A stretch of 64,000 nucleotides of DNA. It comes from an uncultured Nitrospirales bacterium. GTDB lineage: Bacteria > Nitrospirota > Nitrospiria > Nitrospirales > UBA8639. Under the pieces are notes generated by a model that worked only from the letters and a program-made list of their open reading frames with translations, did no database searches and was not told the DNA's origin. The stretch is taken from assembly GCA_951812745.1 (NCBI GenBank), contig OX638327.1, forward strand, positions 682,001 through 746,000. Direction: 5' to 3'. The translations under genes were made by a program, and so were the position numbers. Below are positions 1-8,112 of the stretch, in pieces; within the stretch, counting starts at the first letter, position 1, and every line of letters starts with the position of its first letter.

Positions 1-1
1 C

Positions 2-247
2 TGTCTCCGCGGACTGTATCGCCTGCTGGATCGTCCATCGAACATGAAATCTCCGGAAGTGTTGGATGAGCTGAACGCCACGTTAGACGTTGATCCTTCA
101 GTGTTCCTCGAAGCCTGGCGCTTGAAACGCGGCCTCAGTACCCCGGGGAAGCATGAACTGCCCAAGCTGTTGGAACGATATCTTACAGGCTTGGGGCAAC
201 TGGTGGGCAAGGTAGACTCGATGAAACATGAGGAACGGGTTCAATAA
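2..247 (+). CDS. C-terminal end of an unrecognised protein (cut by window edge)
   Basis: An open frame runs from the first bases of the window to a TAA at 245-247, so this is the 3' end of a longer gene. An internal ATG at 44 exists, but the frame is open upstream with sensible residues (LRGLYRLLDRPSN), so the start probably lies outside the window. The visible 81 residues are mostly charged and helical, with a Leu-rich stretch near the end. No motif is recognised and I assign no function. It is followed by a 72-base gap and a gene on the same strand. Confidence 0.5.
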   Translation, partial: CLRGLYRLLDRPSNMKSPEVLDELNATLDVDPSVFLEAWRLKRGLSTPGKHELPKLLERYLTGLGQLVGKVDSMKHEERVQ

Positions 248-319
248 CCACGATCCAGCATCCTATAGTTAGGCAGAACTGCTTCTTAAGCAATGGTTGG
301 GTAAAGAAGGAGAGCAACC

Positions 320-955
320 ATGAGGTTTAGAACAGTTGAAATAGTATCATTCTTGATTCTCGCAACGCTGTTGCCAGGTCTAGCTGGAGGGGCTGCTCCC
401 AGTAACTACGATGAGTGCATATTGGAGTCGATGAAAGGAGTTAAAAGCGATCTGGCGGCAAAGTCTATCATGAGGTCGTGTCGCAATATATATCCAGAAG
501 GATCAAACAGGAAACCCAATGAGAACTTTTCGACCCCGAAAGGGCACCAAAGGGAACTAAAGCCGGCGATGGACTCCTATCATGATTGGATGGTCGAAGC
601 TAAGAAGCTTAATCCCGACGCTACCGACGCCGACCTGACGGCCTACTATGAGCGCAAATATGGGAGTAAAAACGCTCGAGCACTCACAGATAAAGAAGTG
701 AGCCAACTGACAGGAAGGGGTGGATTTTACAGAGGCAACTTCTCAGGCAGAATTCACAATGGAAATGCAAATGTCACGATATCTAAAGTCACAATACAGA
801 TAACTACAATAATAGGTGGGAAGGAAGTCACGAAGCTGTATAGAGATGATGTCACTATAGAACCACAAACAACGGAATTTTTTATGTTCGAAGCCTTGCG
901 GGGCGATAAAGACGCAGATTATTCATGGGCTATTAACAGCGCAATAGGCTATTAG
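320..955 (+). CDS. Secreted hypothetical protein with a YDECILESMKG motif
   Basis: A 211-residue protein with an N-terminal signal peptide: basic start MRFR, hydrophobic core over residues 8-22, and a likely cleavage after LAGGAA. Just after it comes YDECILESMKGVKSDLAAKS, then a Cys in MRSCRN. This Cys-containing short motif recurs after signal peptides in many uncharacterised small secreted bacterial proteins. The middle (about residues 70-130) is charged and helical. The C-terminal third has alternating beta-like segments (ISKVTIQITTI, TKLYRDDVTI). An AAGGAG-type ribosome site precedes the ATG. Base composition is AT-richer than the housekeeping genes, which fits an accessory origin. No function is assigned. 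Confidence 0.65.
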   Translation: MRFRTVEIVSFLILATLLPGLAGGAAPSNYDECILESMKGVKSDLAAKSIMRSCRNIYPEGSNRKPNENFSTPKGHQRELKPAMDSYHDWMVEAKKLNPDATDADLTAYYERKYGSKNARALTDKEVSQLTGRGGFYRGNFSGRIHNGNANVTISKVTIQITTIIGGKEVTKLYRDDVTIEPQTTEFFMFEALRGDKDADYSWAINSAIGY

Positions 956-999
956 CTTTAACAAGTTGAAGAAAAGTAATCCCTAATCTCTTGAAAAAA

Positions 1000-1578
1000 A
1001 TGCAGGAACAATTCTCAAGATTACTGCGCTACCGTTTCGACGAAAGGAACCGCCGAATGCACGAGCGGTTTCTTCAGGAGAAGCAACGATACAATGCGCG
1101 TGGGATTCTCTATTCATCAGAGACGGTCAAGGCGATGCATAAAGTGCTTGAAACGGAATTCAAAGAGAGTGTGGATGTCGTGGTAACAACAGCGCTAGAT
1201 GTCGTTGGCAAGAATGGCTTGCTGCCTGTCGAGAAGAAACTTCAAACGTTGTGCTTGGAAGCACTCTCACAGAGAAAAAATGAAGCTGAAGGGCTGTTTC
1301 TGGGAGCCATTCGCCCAATCGAAGAAGGACTGTTAAATACGACACTGCTTAAACCATATATGTCATTAGGAGACTTCTACCTCTTGCAGCGAGAAGAAAT
1401 GCTTATTAGCCTATCTCATGCGTATGCCAAACACAAAGGAGATAGGGGCGTCAACTTAGCGGAAGCAATTAAGAATAGATTTCTCAATCACCCGATAGTG
1501 GCTTGGCCTGCCGTTGCGATAACAGCGATTATTGTTATTGCCTCGTTGATTGGCGCGATCAATTTATTGCTAAGTTGA
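1000..1578 (+). CDS. Hypothetical protein with a C-terminal membrane anchor
   Basis: An acidic/basic helical protein of about 192 residues that ends in one strong membrane segment (WPAVAITAIIVIASLIGAI) directly before the C-terminus, so it is predicted to be tail-anchored with the body in the cytoplasm. A TTG at 991 would add three residues (MKK); neither start has a clear ribosome site. The body is rich in Glu, Arg and Leu and is probably alpha-helical. It follows the secreted protein at 320-955 by about 45 bases on the same strand and may share its transcript. No family is recognised. Confidence 0.55.
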   Translation: MQEQFSRLLRYRFDERNRRMHERFLQEKQRYNARGILYSSETVKAMHKVLETEFKESVDVVVTTALDVVGKNGLLPVEKKLQTLCLEALSQRKNEAEGLFLGAIRPIEEGLLNTTLLKPYMSLGDFYLLQREEMLISLSHAYAKHKGDRGVNLAEAIKNRFLNHPIVAWPAVAITAIIVIASLIGAINLLLS

Positions 1579-1615
1579 AATGTCGGCGTAGATACTAATG
1601 TGAAGATCGAAACCC

Positions 1616-1783
1616 ATGAAAACTGATTCCAATTCTAGAATCTACTTGCAAAACGAATTGACCCAGCAAAGCTTGCGCGAATCGGCCGATCTGTATGCCG
1701 AAACTTACGAGAAGGATGACGAAACGCAAGAATGGACCGATGCGGCTCTGTCGGATTGGACTTTGAGATCCAGGAGTAACTGA
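1616..1783 (+). CDS. Small antitoxin-like protein (55 aa), possibly orphan
   Basis: ATG at 1616 and TGA at 1781-1783 give a 55-residue acidic protein. Its middle, QSLRESADLYAETYEKDDET, followed by an Ala-Leu-Trp segment (WTDAALSDW), resembles the C-terminal toxin-binding part of small CopG/MazE-like antitoxins. That comparison is from memory and weak. No toxin-like frame follows within 170 bases, so if it is an antitoxin it is an orphan or a remnant. The overlapping minus-strand frames look like shadows. The upstream gene ends 38 bases before it. Confidence 0.35.
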   Translation: MKTDSNSRIYLQNELTQQSLRESADLYAETYEKDDETQEWTDAALSDWTLRSRSN

Positions 1784-1957
1784 GATCAGATCCTGAGGCA
1801 TCGGATGTTTTGTAAAGCATCGCACATGACGGATCAGGCCCAATACCGTATAATGAAGCGGATTTGCTGCTTAATTAATGGTTATATGATCTGATAGCGT
1901 GATGATGGGCAAACCATCTGATTTCAGGATCGAACTATAATCAGGAGGATCAGACTG

Positions 1958-2185
1958 ATGGATGATCTCCTAACTATAGCCCAAATCGAAGCACAGTTTT
2001 CCTCAGAATGGGTTCTCATCGAAGACCCACAGGTCAATGACGTCTTGGAAGTGCAAAGCGGCAAGGTACGTTGGCACAGCAAGGATCGCGAAGAGGTTTA
2101 TCGCCAAGCCGTAACCTTGCGCCCTAAACGGTTCGCCGTCCTGTACACGGGGAGGATGCCCGAAGACACGGCGATCGTCCTATGA
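1958..2185 (+). CDS. Small acidic protein paired with the aspartic protease
   Basis: A 75-residue protein preceded by a strong ribosome site (AGGAGG about 8 bases before the ATG). The text includes IAQIEAQFSSEWVLIEDPQV and RWHSKDREEVYRQAVTLRPK; it has no signal peptide or membrane segment. Its stop overlaps the start of the next gene by 4 bases (ATGA), which points to translational coupling. Small partners of this type upstream of a short retropepsin-like protein recur in accessory DNA of several phyla (established as a pattern, not as a mechanism). Function unknown; an adaptor, substrate or antitoxin-like partner of the protease is conceivable. Confidence 0.7.
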   Translation: MDDLLTIAQIEAQFSSEWVLIEDPQVNDVLEVQSGKVRWHSKDREEVYRQAVTLRPKRFAVLYTGRMPEDTAIVL

Positions 2186-2565
2186 GTTTTTCCTTTGACC
2201 CGCAACAGGGCTTGATCTTTGTATCAGCAGAGTTGTGGGGACCGAGCGGCAGTGCCGTCCTTCGCCTCGCACTTGACACTGGAGCGACGTTCACTGTGGT
2301 GAACATAGGGATGCTGGTTGCCCTCGGTTACGACCCAGCATTAATATCTGACCGTATCCAAGTAACTACAGGTAGTGGCGTCGAATTTGTGCCACGCGTC
2401 CCACTCGACAAGATCATGGCTCTGGGGCAGAAACGTACCGACTTTCCAGTACTGGGGCACACCTTACCACCGAGCACCGGCGTTGACGGCCTTCTTGGCC
2501 TTGATTTCTTTCGAGGCTGGAGTTTGAACATTGATTTTCGTGCAGGACAAATGGCATTAGACTAA
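2182..2565 (+). CDS. Retropepsin-like clan AA aspartic protease (127 aa)
   Basis: The catalytic motif ALDTGATFTVV (Asp-Thr-Gly-Ala) lies at about residues 30-40, and the hydrophobic-hydrophobic-Gly element of the family is seen near the end as DGLLGLDFFRG (about residues 100-110). Size and single DTG motif fit the retroviral-type aspartic proteases, which act as homodimers. There is no signal peptide, so it should act in the cytoplasm. It overlaps the 75-residue gene by 4 bases, so the two are almost certainly co-translated. Substrate unknown. Confidence 0.8.
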   Translation: MSFSFDPQQGLIFVSAELWGPSGSAVLRLALDTGATFTVVNIGMLVALGYDPALISDRIQVTTGSGVEFVPRVPLDKIMALGQKRTDFPVLGHTLPPSTGVDGLLGLDFFRGWSLNIDFRAGQMALD

Positions 2566-2616
2566 CTTGGCATTGGAGCGGAGAGCCCACCTGAAACGCT
2601 TTTCCCACGGTTTCAA

Positions 2617-3375
2617 ATGAGAAAATTGTTGGCTGACAAGATACTGCGGCGTGCAGTGCCTATGTTTTTTCTGCTTTTTCTGCTTGTTTGGGTATCTCCC
2701 GGTTCGGCCGGTGCCGCCGGAGGAGAGAAGAAATCTGTTTTTCCGACGCCGCTTGGTTATGTCAGCGACTATGCGGATTTGATTGATCCTGACTGGCAAA
2801 GCCGAATCCGTGAGGTCTGCAAAGAACTCGAAGACCGGACCGGTGTGGAAATGATCGTCGTAACCATAGCGACAGCCGGCCCTCACTCGCATGCGCGGGA
2901 CTATGCCCAGGGATTATATAAGGAATGGCATATTGGCTCGGCGCAACAGGAGAAGGGGATGTTGTTGCTGGCTTCGTTGAAGGAGCGGCAAGCCGTGGTG
3001 GTACTCGGACGGAATTTGCTTTCGGTGATCGGGAAGCCACAGTTGGATGAACTGTCAACGCAGTATCTCGTTCCCATGTTCGAAAATGCCGGGTACGGAG
3101 AATCCTTGTATCGTACGACTGTAGAATTGGCGACAACCGCAGGCAGCGCGGTCCAAGCGGCCGGAGAACGCAAACGCTCCTCGAGTGCGGGCTTTTGGAT
3201 GAACGTGGCCGCAGCATTGGCCATGTTGTTTGCCCTCTGGCGGTTTACCCGACCGGAACGGCGACATCCTTTTCAACGTTGGCGACGGGGCGGGTATTGG
3301 AGTGCCGGCCAGGGTGGATTCGGGGGGAATTTCGGCGGGTTCGGCGGGAGCACGAGAGGGCAGGGGTTGTCGTAA
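2617..3375 (+). CDS. TPM-domain (YgcG-like) secreted or membrane protein
   Basis: A 252-residue protein with a signal peptide (hydrophobic core VPMFFLLFLLVWVSPGSAGA). A TPM domain spans roughly residues 45-165: it begins with GYVSDYADLIDPDWQSRI and includes TGVEMIVVTIATAG and the EKGMLLLASLKERQAVVVLG segment. A membrane helix follows near residues 193-207 (WMNVAAALAMLFALWRF). The tail is Gly-rich (GGFGGNFGGFGG), as is typical for this family. TPM domains occur in envelope proteins linked to membrane-protein turnover and in phosphatases; the exact role here cannot be read. ATG at 2617 is 51 bases after the protease gene. Confidence 0.8.
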   Translation: MRKLLADKILRRAVPMFFLLFLLVWVSPGSAGAAGGEKKSVFPTPLGYVSDYADLIDPDWQSRIREVCKELEDRTGVEMIVVTIATAGPHSHARDYAQGLYKEWHIGSAQQEKGMLLLASLKERQAVVVLGRNLLSVIGKPQLDELSTQYLVPMFENAGYGESLYRTTVELATTAGSAVQAAGERKRSSSAGFWMNVAAALAMLFALWRFTRPERRHPFQRWRRGGYWSAGQGGFGGNFGGFGGSTRGQGLS

Positions 3376-3426
3376 AGGAGGGTCCTTTGCGGACGACCAT
3401 ATTGGGGAGTCGCAGGGCCATAAGAT

Positions 3427-3553
3427 CCTCTCCCCTGGAAGGAGAAGGTAGGGTGAGGGGGCGACACGTTGTAGCGGCGGTAGTTCCCGATCAGGGCCAG
3501 GGACAGGTTAATACAGCCTGGAAAAACTTTTTGGGCGGGCACATGGCCCGCCC
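3427..3553. repeat. Intergenic repeat patch with hairpins
   Basis: Between the two convergent genes lie two short palindromic blocks. One is a cctctcccctgg / ggagaaggtagggtgaggg type block at 3427-3461, which has relatives near 11312, 45622, 54990 and 60503. The other is a perfect-looking hairpin at 3533-3553 (GGGCGGGC-ACAT-GGCCCGCCC). Either could end transcription from both sides, but no T-run is present. No coding signal is seen here. Confidence 0.5.
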
Positions 3554-3575
3554 CTACAAGGGAAACCACTGCGCG

Positions 3576-4247
3576 TTACAGCGGCTTATGGTTCTCAAAC
3601 GTGATGGTACGCGTCACCGTGGCGCCTTTTTCATACGAGATAATGCGGCGGAAAGCAGGCAGGTCCGCATTGCCCACTCTGGCGTGAGAGTCCGAGAAGC
3701 TCTCCACGTTTGTCAATGAGCCATCCTTCGGCGAGTAGTAATACACGGTATAGCGGGTCGTGAGGTATTTCTGATCCTGGGTCAACGCGCTATCTTCGAC
3801 GTTGATCGTAAAGGCCACGTGCGGCATCTTCCGGTTGATCTGGGTGATGCGATCATCTTTGATGCGATAGGTGGAACCCATGGAATCGCCCAGGCTGATC
3901 CGCGGCCCCTGGGGATGATTTTCTTCACCCGCAAGCGACAGATTGTATTTTCCATCGGATTCCTCGAAGTTTCGCGGCCCCCGATGCGAGGCGATCATCG
4001 AAATTTGACCTTGAGCCCACTGTTGAAGCTCTTCATTCGGAAGAGACACTTCGACTTCTTTTGAGGACTTCACCGTGACTTTCCCGCTGGTTTCCTCACC
4101 ATTCACGTTGATGCGAAGATCAGCTTCAAACCCGCCGAAGTTATCGGGCCACCGTGACGTTTTCTCAAATGCCCGTCGCAACAACTCGCGAGCTTTGGAG
4201 TTATCGGCGGTTTCGGCTTTCGCTTCTTCGCGCGTATAGGTTTCCAT
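3576..4247 (-). CDS. DUF3386 family protein
   Basis: A 223-residue protein beginning METYTREEAKAETADNSKAR, with the body organised as alternating beta strands: FGGFEADLRINVNGEETSG, MGSTYRIKDDRITQINRKM, TTRYTVYYYSPKDGSLTNVE. Length, N-terminal helix and strand pattern match DUF3386, a family best known from cyanobacteria. No signal peptide is visible. The gene is transcribed toward the TPM-domain gene (convergent). A cleaner start than ATG 4247 is not available; an AAGGAG site (ggaaggagcgtc) precedes it. Function is not known for the family. Confidence 0.8.
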   Translation of the reverse strand: METYTREEAKAETADNSKARELLRRAFEKTSRWPDNFGGFEADLRINVNGEETSGKVTVKSSKEVEVSLPNEELQQWAQGQISMIASHRGPRNFEESDGKYNLSLAGEENHPQGPRISLGDSMGSTYRIKDDRITQINRKMPHVAFTINVEDSALTQDQKYLTTRYTVYYYSPKDGSLTNVESFSDSHARVGNADLPAFRRIISYEKGATVTRTITFENHKPL

Positions 4248-4479
4248 TGTGACGCTCCTTCCTCATAATAAACTCGGCATGGATAAGTGAACTATTCTCA
4301 TGATCGTATCATAGAAAAATCACCGGAGCAGGACAACTGGTGTTTTCCGCCAAGCGGACCCGTCCCGGCGCAAACACATCGCATGGAAGTTTAATCTGCT
4401 AGTGATAATTTGGTAAGATAACTTAGAAATTCACTTCTTGAAAACAGTAGGCTAGGATGACAAATAAAGATTCTTGCTG

Positions 4480-4833
4480 ATGACCTTTACCTCTCAATTC
4501 CGAGTCATTGTTTCCCTTGTGATCCTTCTTGCCTTTCTGTTGTGTAGTTGGGGAAGCCTTTTTTGCCCTATGGTCTATGCTTCCGAGAAAGCGTTTCCCC
4601 ATCATTCGACTTCTCAGAGCGACCCCTTGGAACATGATGCGAAGTGCCCGGAACTAGCTGTAGCTTCCATCGTCTCTTGGGGGGACATTAATTCAGCTAT
4701 ACTTCCCATCGGCCTTGAGGCCACGATTTATCACAGGATAACATCTGCCTCAGCTTCTCTTCTCCCTGATAGAAGTCTGACCTCCTCTTCTTACCCTCTT
4801 CTCTTTCTCCTCTTATCGAATCTCAGGAATTGA
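4480..4833 (+). CDS. Small secreted protein at the head of the copper operon
   Basis: A 117-residue frame (a TTG at 4474 would add two residues) with a signal peptide: hydrophobic core VIVSLVILLAFLLCSWGSLF, likely cleavage after VYAS. The mature part starts with EKAFPHHSTS and has scattered His and Cys (HDAKCPE). A second hydrophobic stretch ends the protein (YPLLFLLLSNLRN). It sits 101 bases upstream of the TolC-like gene. Small secreted proteins of this kind often precede the efflux lipoprotein in copper-resistance operons, but this one has no recognisable metal-binding motif beyond those residues. Confidence 0.45.
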   Translation: MTFTSQFRVIVSLVILLAFLLCSWGSLFCPMVYASEKAFPHHSTSQSDPLEHDAKCPELAVASIVSWGDINSAILPIGLEATIYHRITSASASLLPDRSLTSSSYPLLFLLLSNLRN

Positions 4834-4934
4834 GATTTTCTCTCTTTTCCCTGCGTCTAAGTTAAATCACAGGTGAGGTGCCTTGATTTTGGGGGCAGGG
4901 CATATCTCACCCAAGGCATATCCAGGAGGGCATC

Positions 4935-6443
4935 ATGAGAATTCGACCACATAATATCCATTTCTCCTTTTTTGATAATTGTGACTCGAGCATCGGCAAC
5001 GGGGTGACTGTAACAGGACATTTGGTTCTTGTCGTATTGTTGTTTGCATTGAGCCAACTCGGGTGTTCCAAGCAATCTGTTCAAAGAACCGACTTGAATA
5101 GCCATCACGTTTCATCTTCTAAAAAAGAGACCGCTTTTGTCCAGACTTCGCAGAGACAACCTCTGTTCCTTAAAGATTCCATCACTACGGCTAATCTTAC
5201 CTTGGAACATCATGAAGGGAACATGGCTGGGCCTCTTACTTTGGAAACATTAGAAAGTCTTGCCAAGACAAACAACCCCACGTTGGTTCAAGCTCTAGCC
5301 CAGATTGAAGGGGAACAGGCAAAAGCTCAGCAGGCGGGACTCTATCCCAATCCCCGTATTGGCTACATCGGCGAGCAAATCGGTGTCAAAGGGACCGCAG
5401 GTGAGTTCCAGGGAGGATTCGTTCAACAGGAAATCGTGACGGCTGGAAAACTTCAGATGAGCCGAGAGAAATATCGCGCGCGTGCATCGGCGGCAGAATT
5501 TCAAGCTCTAGCCCAGGAATATCGCGTCGTTAATGAAGTGCGCATCAGGTATTACCGGACACTTGGGGCACAAAAGCGGTTAGCCATTCAACTTGAACGC
5601 CACGAGACTGCCCAGGATGCACTCCTCACAGTTCAGGAAATGATCAACGTTGGTCAGGCAAATCAAGCTGACCTGCATCAGGCCAAGGCCCTTTTGGAAG
5701 ACCAAACACTTAAGGTCAAGATGGCTGAAAACGATCTTGATCTGGAATGGGAATGGTTGATGGCGGTCGTAGGGGTGTCTCGACCGCGCGATATTCTGAA
5801 GGAACGCATAGAAGGTCAATCTACGGAAATCGAATGGGAGCCGGCTCTCCAGCGGTTGTTGGCTGAAAGCCCGGAATTGGGATTAGTCCGTGCGATTCTC
5901 AAGGAAGATGAAATTACCGTAAGACGGGAAAAGATGGAGCCCATTCCCAATCTCATTCTCCAAGCTCGGGCTGGACACAGCTTTGAACCTCGTGCCTCCG
6001 TGTTCGGCGTGGGAGCCTCTATCGAGTTGCCTATTTTTGATTGGAATCAGGGAACGATTCGGCAAGCTCAAGCGGATTTGAAACGACAACAGGCGGAAGT
6101 GCGTCTAACGGAACTCCGTTTGCGCCGTTCCCTGGCCACGCAGTTTCAGCAGTATCGAACGGCGCAACAACATGTAAAAAAATACCAGGAAGTCATTCTG
6201 CCAGAGACGCGCGAGCGTTATGCGACCAGACTGCGAAGCTATGGGAAGAATCGAGAGACTTGGCAATCCGTTCTCGAAGCCCAGGATGATTTTTTCCGTC
6301 GGCGATTAAGCTATGTTGATTATCTTGTCGCTCGGCAGGAAGCCGAAGTGGTTATCGATGGCCTGCTCCTGGTAGATGGCCTTACGCCACCATCGGGCGT
6401 ACCTGTGCCGGGACATATCGATGCGGTGCCTAAACCCAGGTAA
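4935..6443 (+). CDS. TolC/CzcC-type outer-membrane efflux lipoprotein
   Basis: A 502-residue protein with a lipoprotein signal (hydrophobic LVLVVLLFALSQLGC, lipobox LSQLGC, so lipidated at about Cys37). The body shows the two outer-membrane-efflux repeats: TLETLESLAKTNNPTLVQAL opens the first (about residues 95-285), with the coiled-coil segment RARASAAEFQALAQEYRVV, and the second runs from about 300 to 485 with RQQAEVRLTELRLRRSLATQ. Proteins of this type form the outer-membrane tunnel of RND or copper efflux systems. An inner-membrane pump is not seen in this window, so the partner must be elsewhere, or the protein serves the neighbouring oxidase. The next gene starts 66 bases later. Confidence 0.88.
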   Translation: MRIRPHNIHFSFFDNCDSSIGNGVTVTGHLVLVVLLFALSQLGCSKQSVQRTDLNSHHVSSSKKETAFVQTSQRQPLFLKDSITTANLTLEHHEGNMAGPLTLETLESLAKTNNPTLVQALAQIEGEQAKAQQAGLYPNPRIGYIGEQIGVKGTAGEFQGGFVQQEIVTAGKLQMSREKYRARASAAEFQALAQEYRVVNEVRIRYYRTLGAQKRLAIQLERHETAQDALLTVQEMINVGQANQADLHQAKALLEDQTLKVKMAENDLDLEWEWLMAVVGVSRPRDILKERIEGQSTEIEWEPALQRLLAESPELGLVRAILKEDEITVRREKMEPIPNLILQARAGHSFEPRASVFGVGASIELPIFDWNQGTIRQAQADLKRQQAEVRLTELRLRRSLATQFQQYRTAQQHVKKYQEVILPETRERYATRLRSYGKNRETWQSVLEAQDDFFRRRLSYVDYLVARQEAEVVIDGLLLVDGLTPPSGVPVPGHIDAVPKPR

Positions 6444-6509
6444 GACGCCAGACAGAATCTTAGTTTCCATTTTGCTATTGAGGCGCTCAATTTCAAGGGA
6501 GGCGATCAT

Positions 6510-7928
6510 ATGAAAGATGGTCTAACACGAAGACAAGTGATGAATGCGGGAGTTGCCATTGGATTAGGATCTCTATCGGCCCGCCTTGGCCATGCTGAAG
6601 ACGTCGGGCCTCAAACGGCAAACGAGCCGCAAAAGGGGGTGAACGAACCTGAAAAGGAATTTTCGAATTATTCACGATTTCATCCAAGTTTTGGAGGATC
6701 TCCAAACTCCGACCAGTTTTTGGGCAAATTGGTCCCGGGGTTTCGCCGGTCAGGGCTCGAACCGGTCATGGTCGAAACGCCGGATCTGGAGAAAGTCCCC
6801 TGGAAGATGGTCAATGGCGTCAAGGAATTCGAGCTTCGCTGTACGCCGGTCAAGCGGGAATTCCTGCCAGGGCAACGGATGAATGTATGGGGCTATAATG
6901 ATACGATGCCCGGTCCGATGATTGAGGCGTTCCAAGGAGATCGTGTCCGCTTTGTCATTCACAATGAGTTGCCGGAACCAACTTCCATACACTGGCACGG
7001 CCTGGAAATCCCGATCCAATACGATGGCGTACCAGGGCTCACTCAAGACCTTATCCCACCCGGAGGGACTTTCGTCTATGAGTACGACCTTCATCAGACG
7101 GGCACCTTCTTTTACCATTCGCACATTGCCATGCAAGAAGCTTTCGGAATGACTGGTTTGTTCATTATTCATCCTCGGATCGCCTATGATCCACCGGTGG
7201 ATCGGGATTTCGCGTTGATTTTCCAAAATTTTTTCATCCCGCCAAACTCGACGACGGCCGACTCCATGGCGATGGACTGGAATTGGCACACAATCAATGG
7301 TCGTAGCGGACCGTATGCCACTCCGCTGGTCTGCAAGCATGGAGAGCGAGTCCGTGTGCGTCTGGTGAATTTCAGCCCTATGCAGCACCATCCTATTCAT
7401 TTTCATGGCCATACGTTCTGGCTCACGGGAACCGAAGGTGGACGAATTCCTGAGACGGCCTGGATTCCCAGAAACAACACGCTCGTGGGTGTCGCGATGG
7501 CACAGGACTTTGAATTCATGGCTGTCAATCCGGGTGATTGGATCTTTCATTGCCATATGGTGCATCACATGATGAACCACATGGTGCAACAAGTGGGGCC
7601 ACGCATTCGTGAAGGGTTTAATATCTCACGGTATATGTCGTCTTTGTCGAACCGGCCACCTGCACACTCGGCCTTGAACGCGCTCCGCTTTCGTGTGCCG
7701 GGGTATCCTCAGAAAATGCAGGGCATGAACGTGAAGAAAGCCGGGGTGATGAAAATCATTCGTCGTCGTGAAGCCCGAGGGATGCGGGTAGGATGGGCCA
7801 AAGGAGTTAAAGGTCTCATGACGGTGTTGCGAGTTCTGCCGGAGGACCTCTACAACCGGGTAATGCTGAGTAATGAGGACATTAAGCCAGGAGAAATTTT
7901 TGAAGCTCTTATCAAAAGAAGCAAATAG
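6510..7928 (+). CDS. Multicopper oxidase (CopA/CueO-like), Tat-exported
   Basis: 472 residues. The N-terminus LTRRQVMNAGVAIGLGSL is a twin-arginine signal, as expected for a folded copper enzyme exported to the periplasm. All copper ligands are visible: SIHWHGLEIP and FFYHSHIAM (type 2/3, first domain), HHPIHFHGHTFWL and the blue-copper loop HCHMVHHMMNHM (His-Cys-His, then His, axial Met). It oxidises metal ions such as Cu(I) or phenolic compounds with O2; the substrate cannot be fixed from sequence. It follows the TolC-like gene closely, suggesting copper tolerance. The start has an AGGGAGG site before ATG. The last 80 residues are basic and not part of the oxidase fold. Confidence 0.92.
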   Translation: MKDGLTRRQVMNAGVAIGLGSLSARLGHAEDVGPQTANEPQKGVNEPEKEFSNYSRFHPSFGGSPNSDQFLGKLVPGFRRSGLEPVMVETPDLEKVPWKMVNGVKEFELRCTPVKREFLPGQRMNVWGYNDTMPGPMIEAFQGDRVRFVIHNELPEPTSIHWHGLEIPIQYDGVPGLTQDLIPPGGTFVYEYDLHQTGTFFYHSHIAMQEAFGMTGLFIIHPRIAYDPPVDRDFALIFQNFFIPPNSTTADSMAMDWNWHTINGRSGPYATPLVCKHGERVRVRLVNFSPMQHHPIHFHGHTFWLTGTEGGRIPETAWIPRNNTLVGVAMAQDFEFMAVNPGDWIFHCHMVHHMMNHMVQQVGPRIREGFNISRYMSSLSNRPPAHSALNALRFRVPGYPQKMQGMNVKKAGVMKIIRRREARGMRVGWAKGVKGLMTVLRVLPEDLYNRVMLSNEDIKPGEIFEALIKRSK

Positions 7929-8112
7929 TTCAGAGTCAGTTCAGATTGGATGAGCGAGACTCGAAAATGCTTTGGAGAAACCCGTTAATGTTCCCTCCCC
8001 CTAGCATCAAGCTCTGTCTTTCCTTTATGATACAAGTCTGTTCTCAAGGTCAAATCCATTGGCCCGGTAGTCCACGGCCAATCAATTCGCACGGAAGCAC
8101 AAGGCTCGTTTT

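Noticed and set aside
3195-3719. 174-codon plus-strand frame running from the TPM gene into the repeats
   Set aside because: It overlaps two better genes on either side and crosses palindromic repeats.
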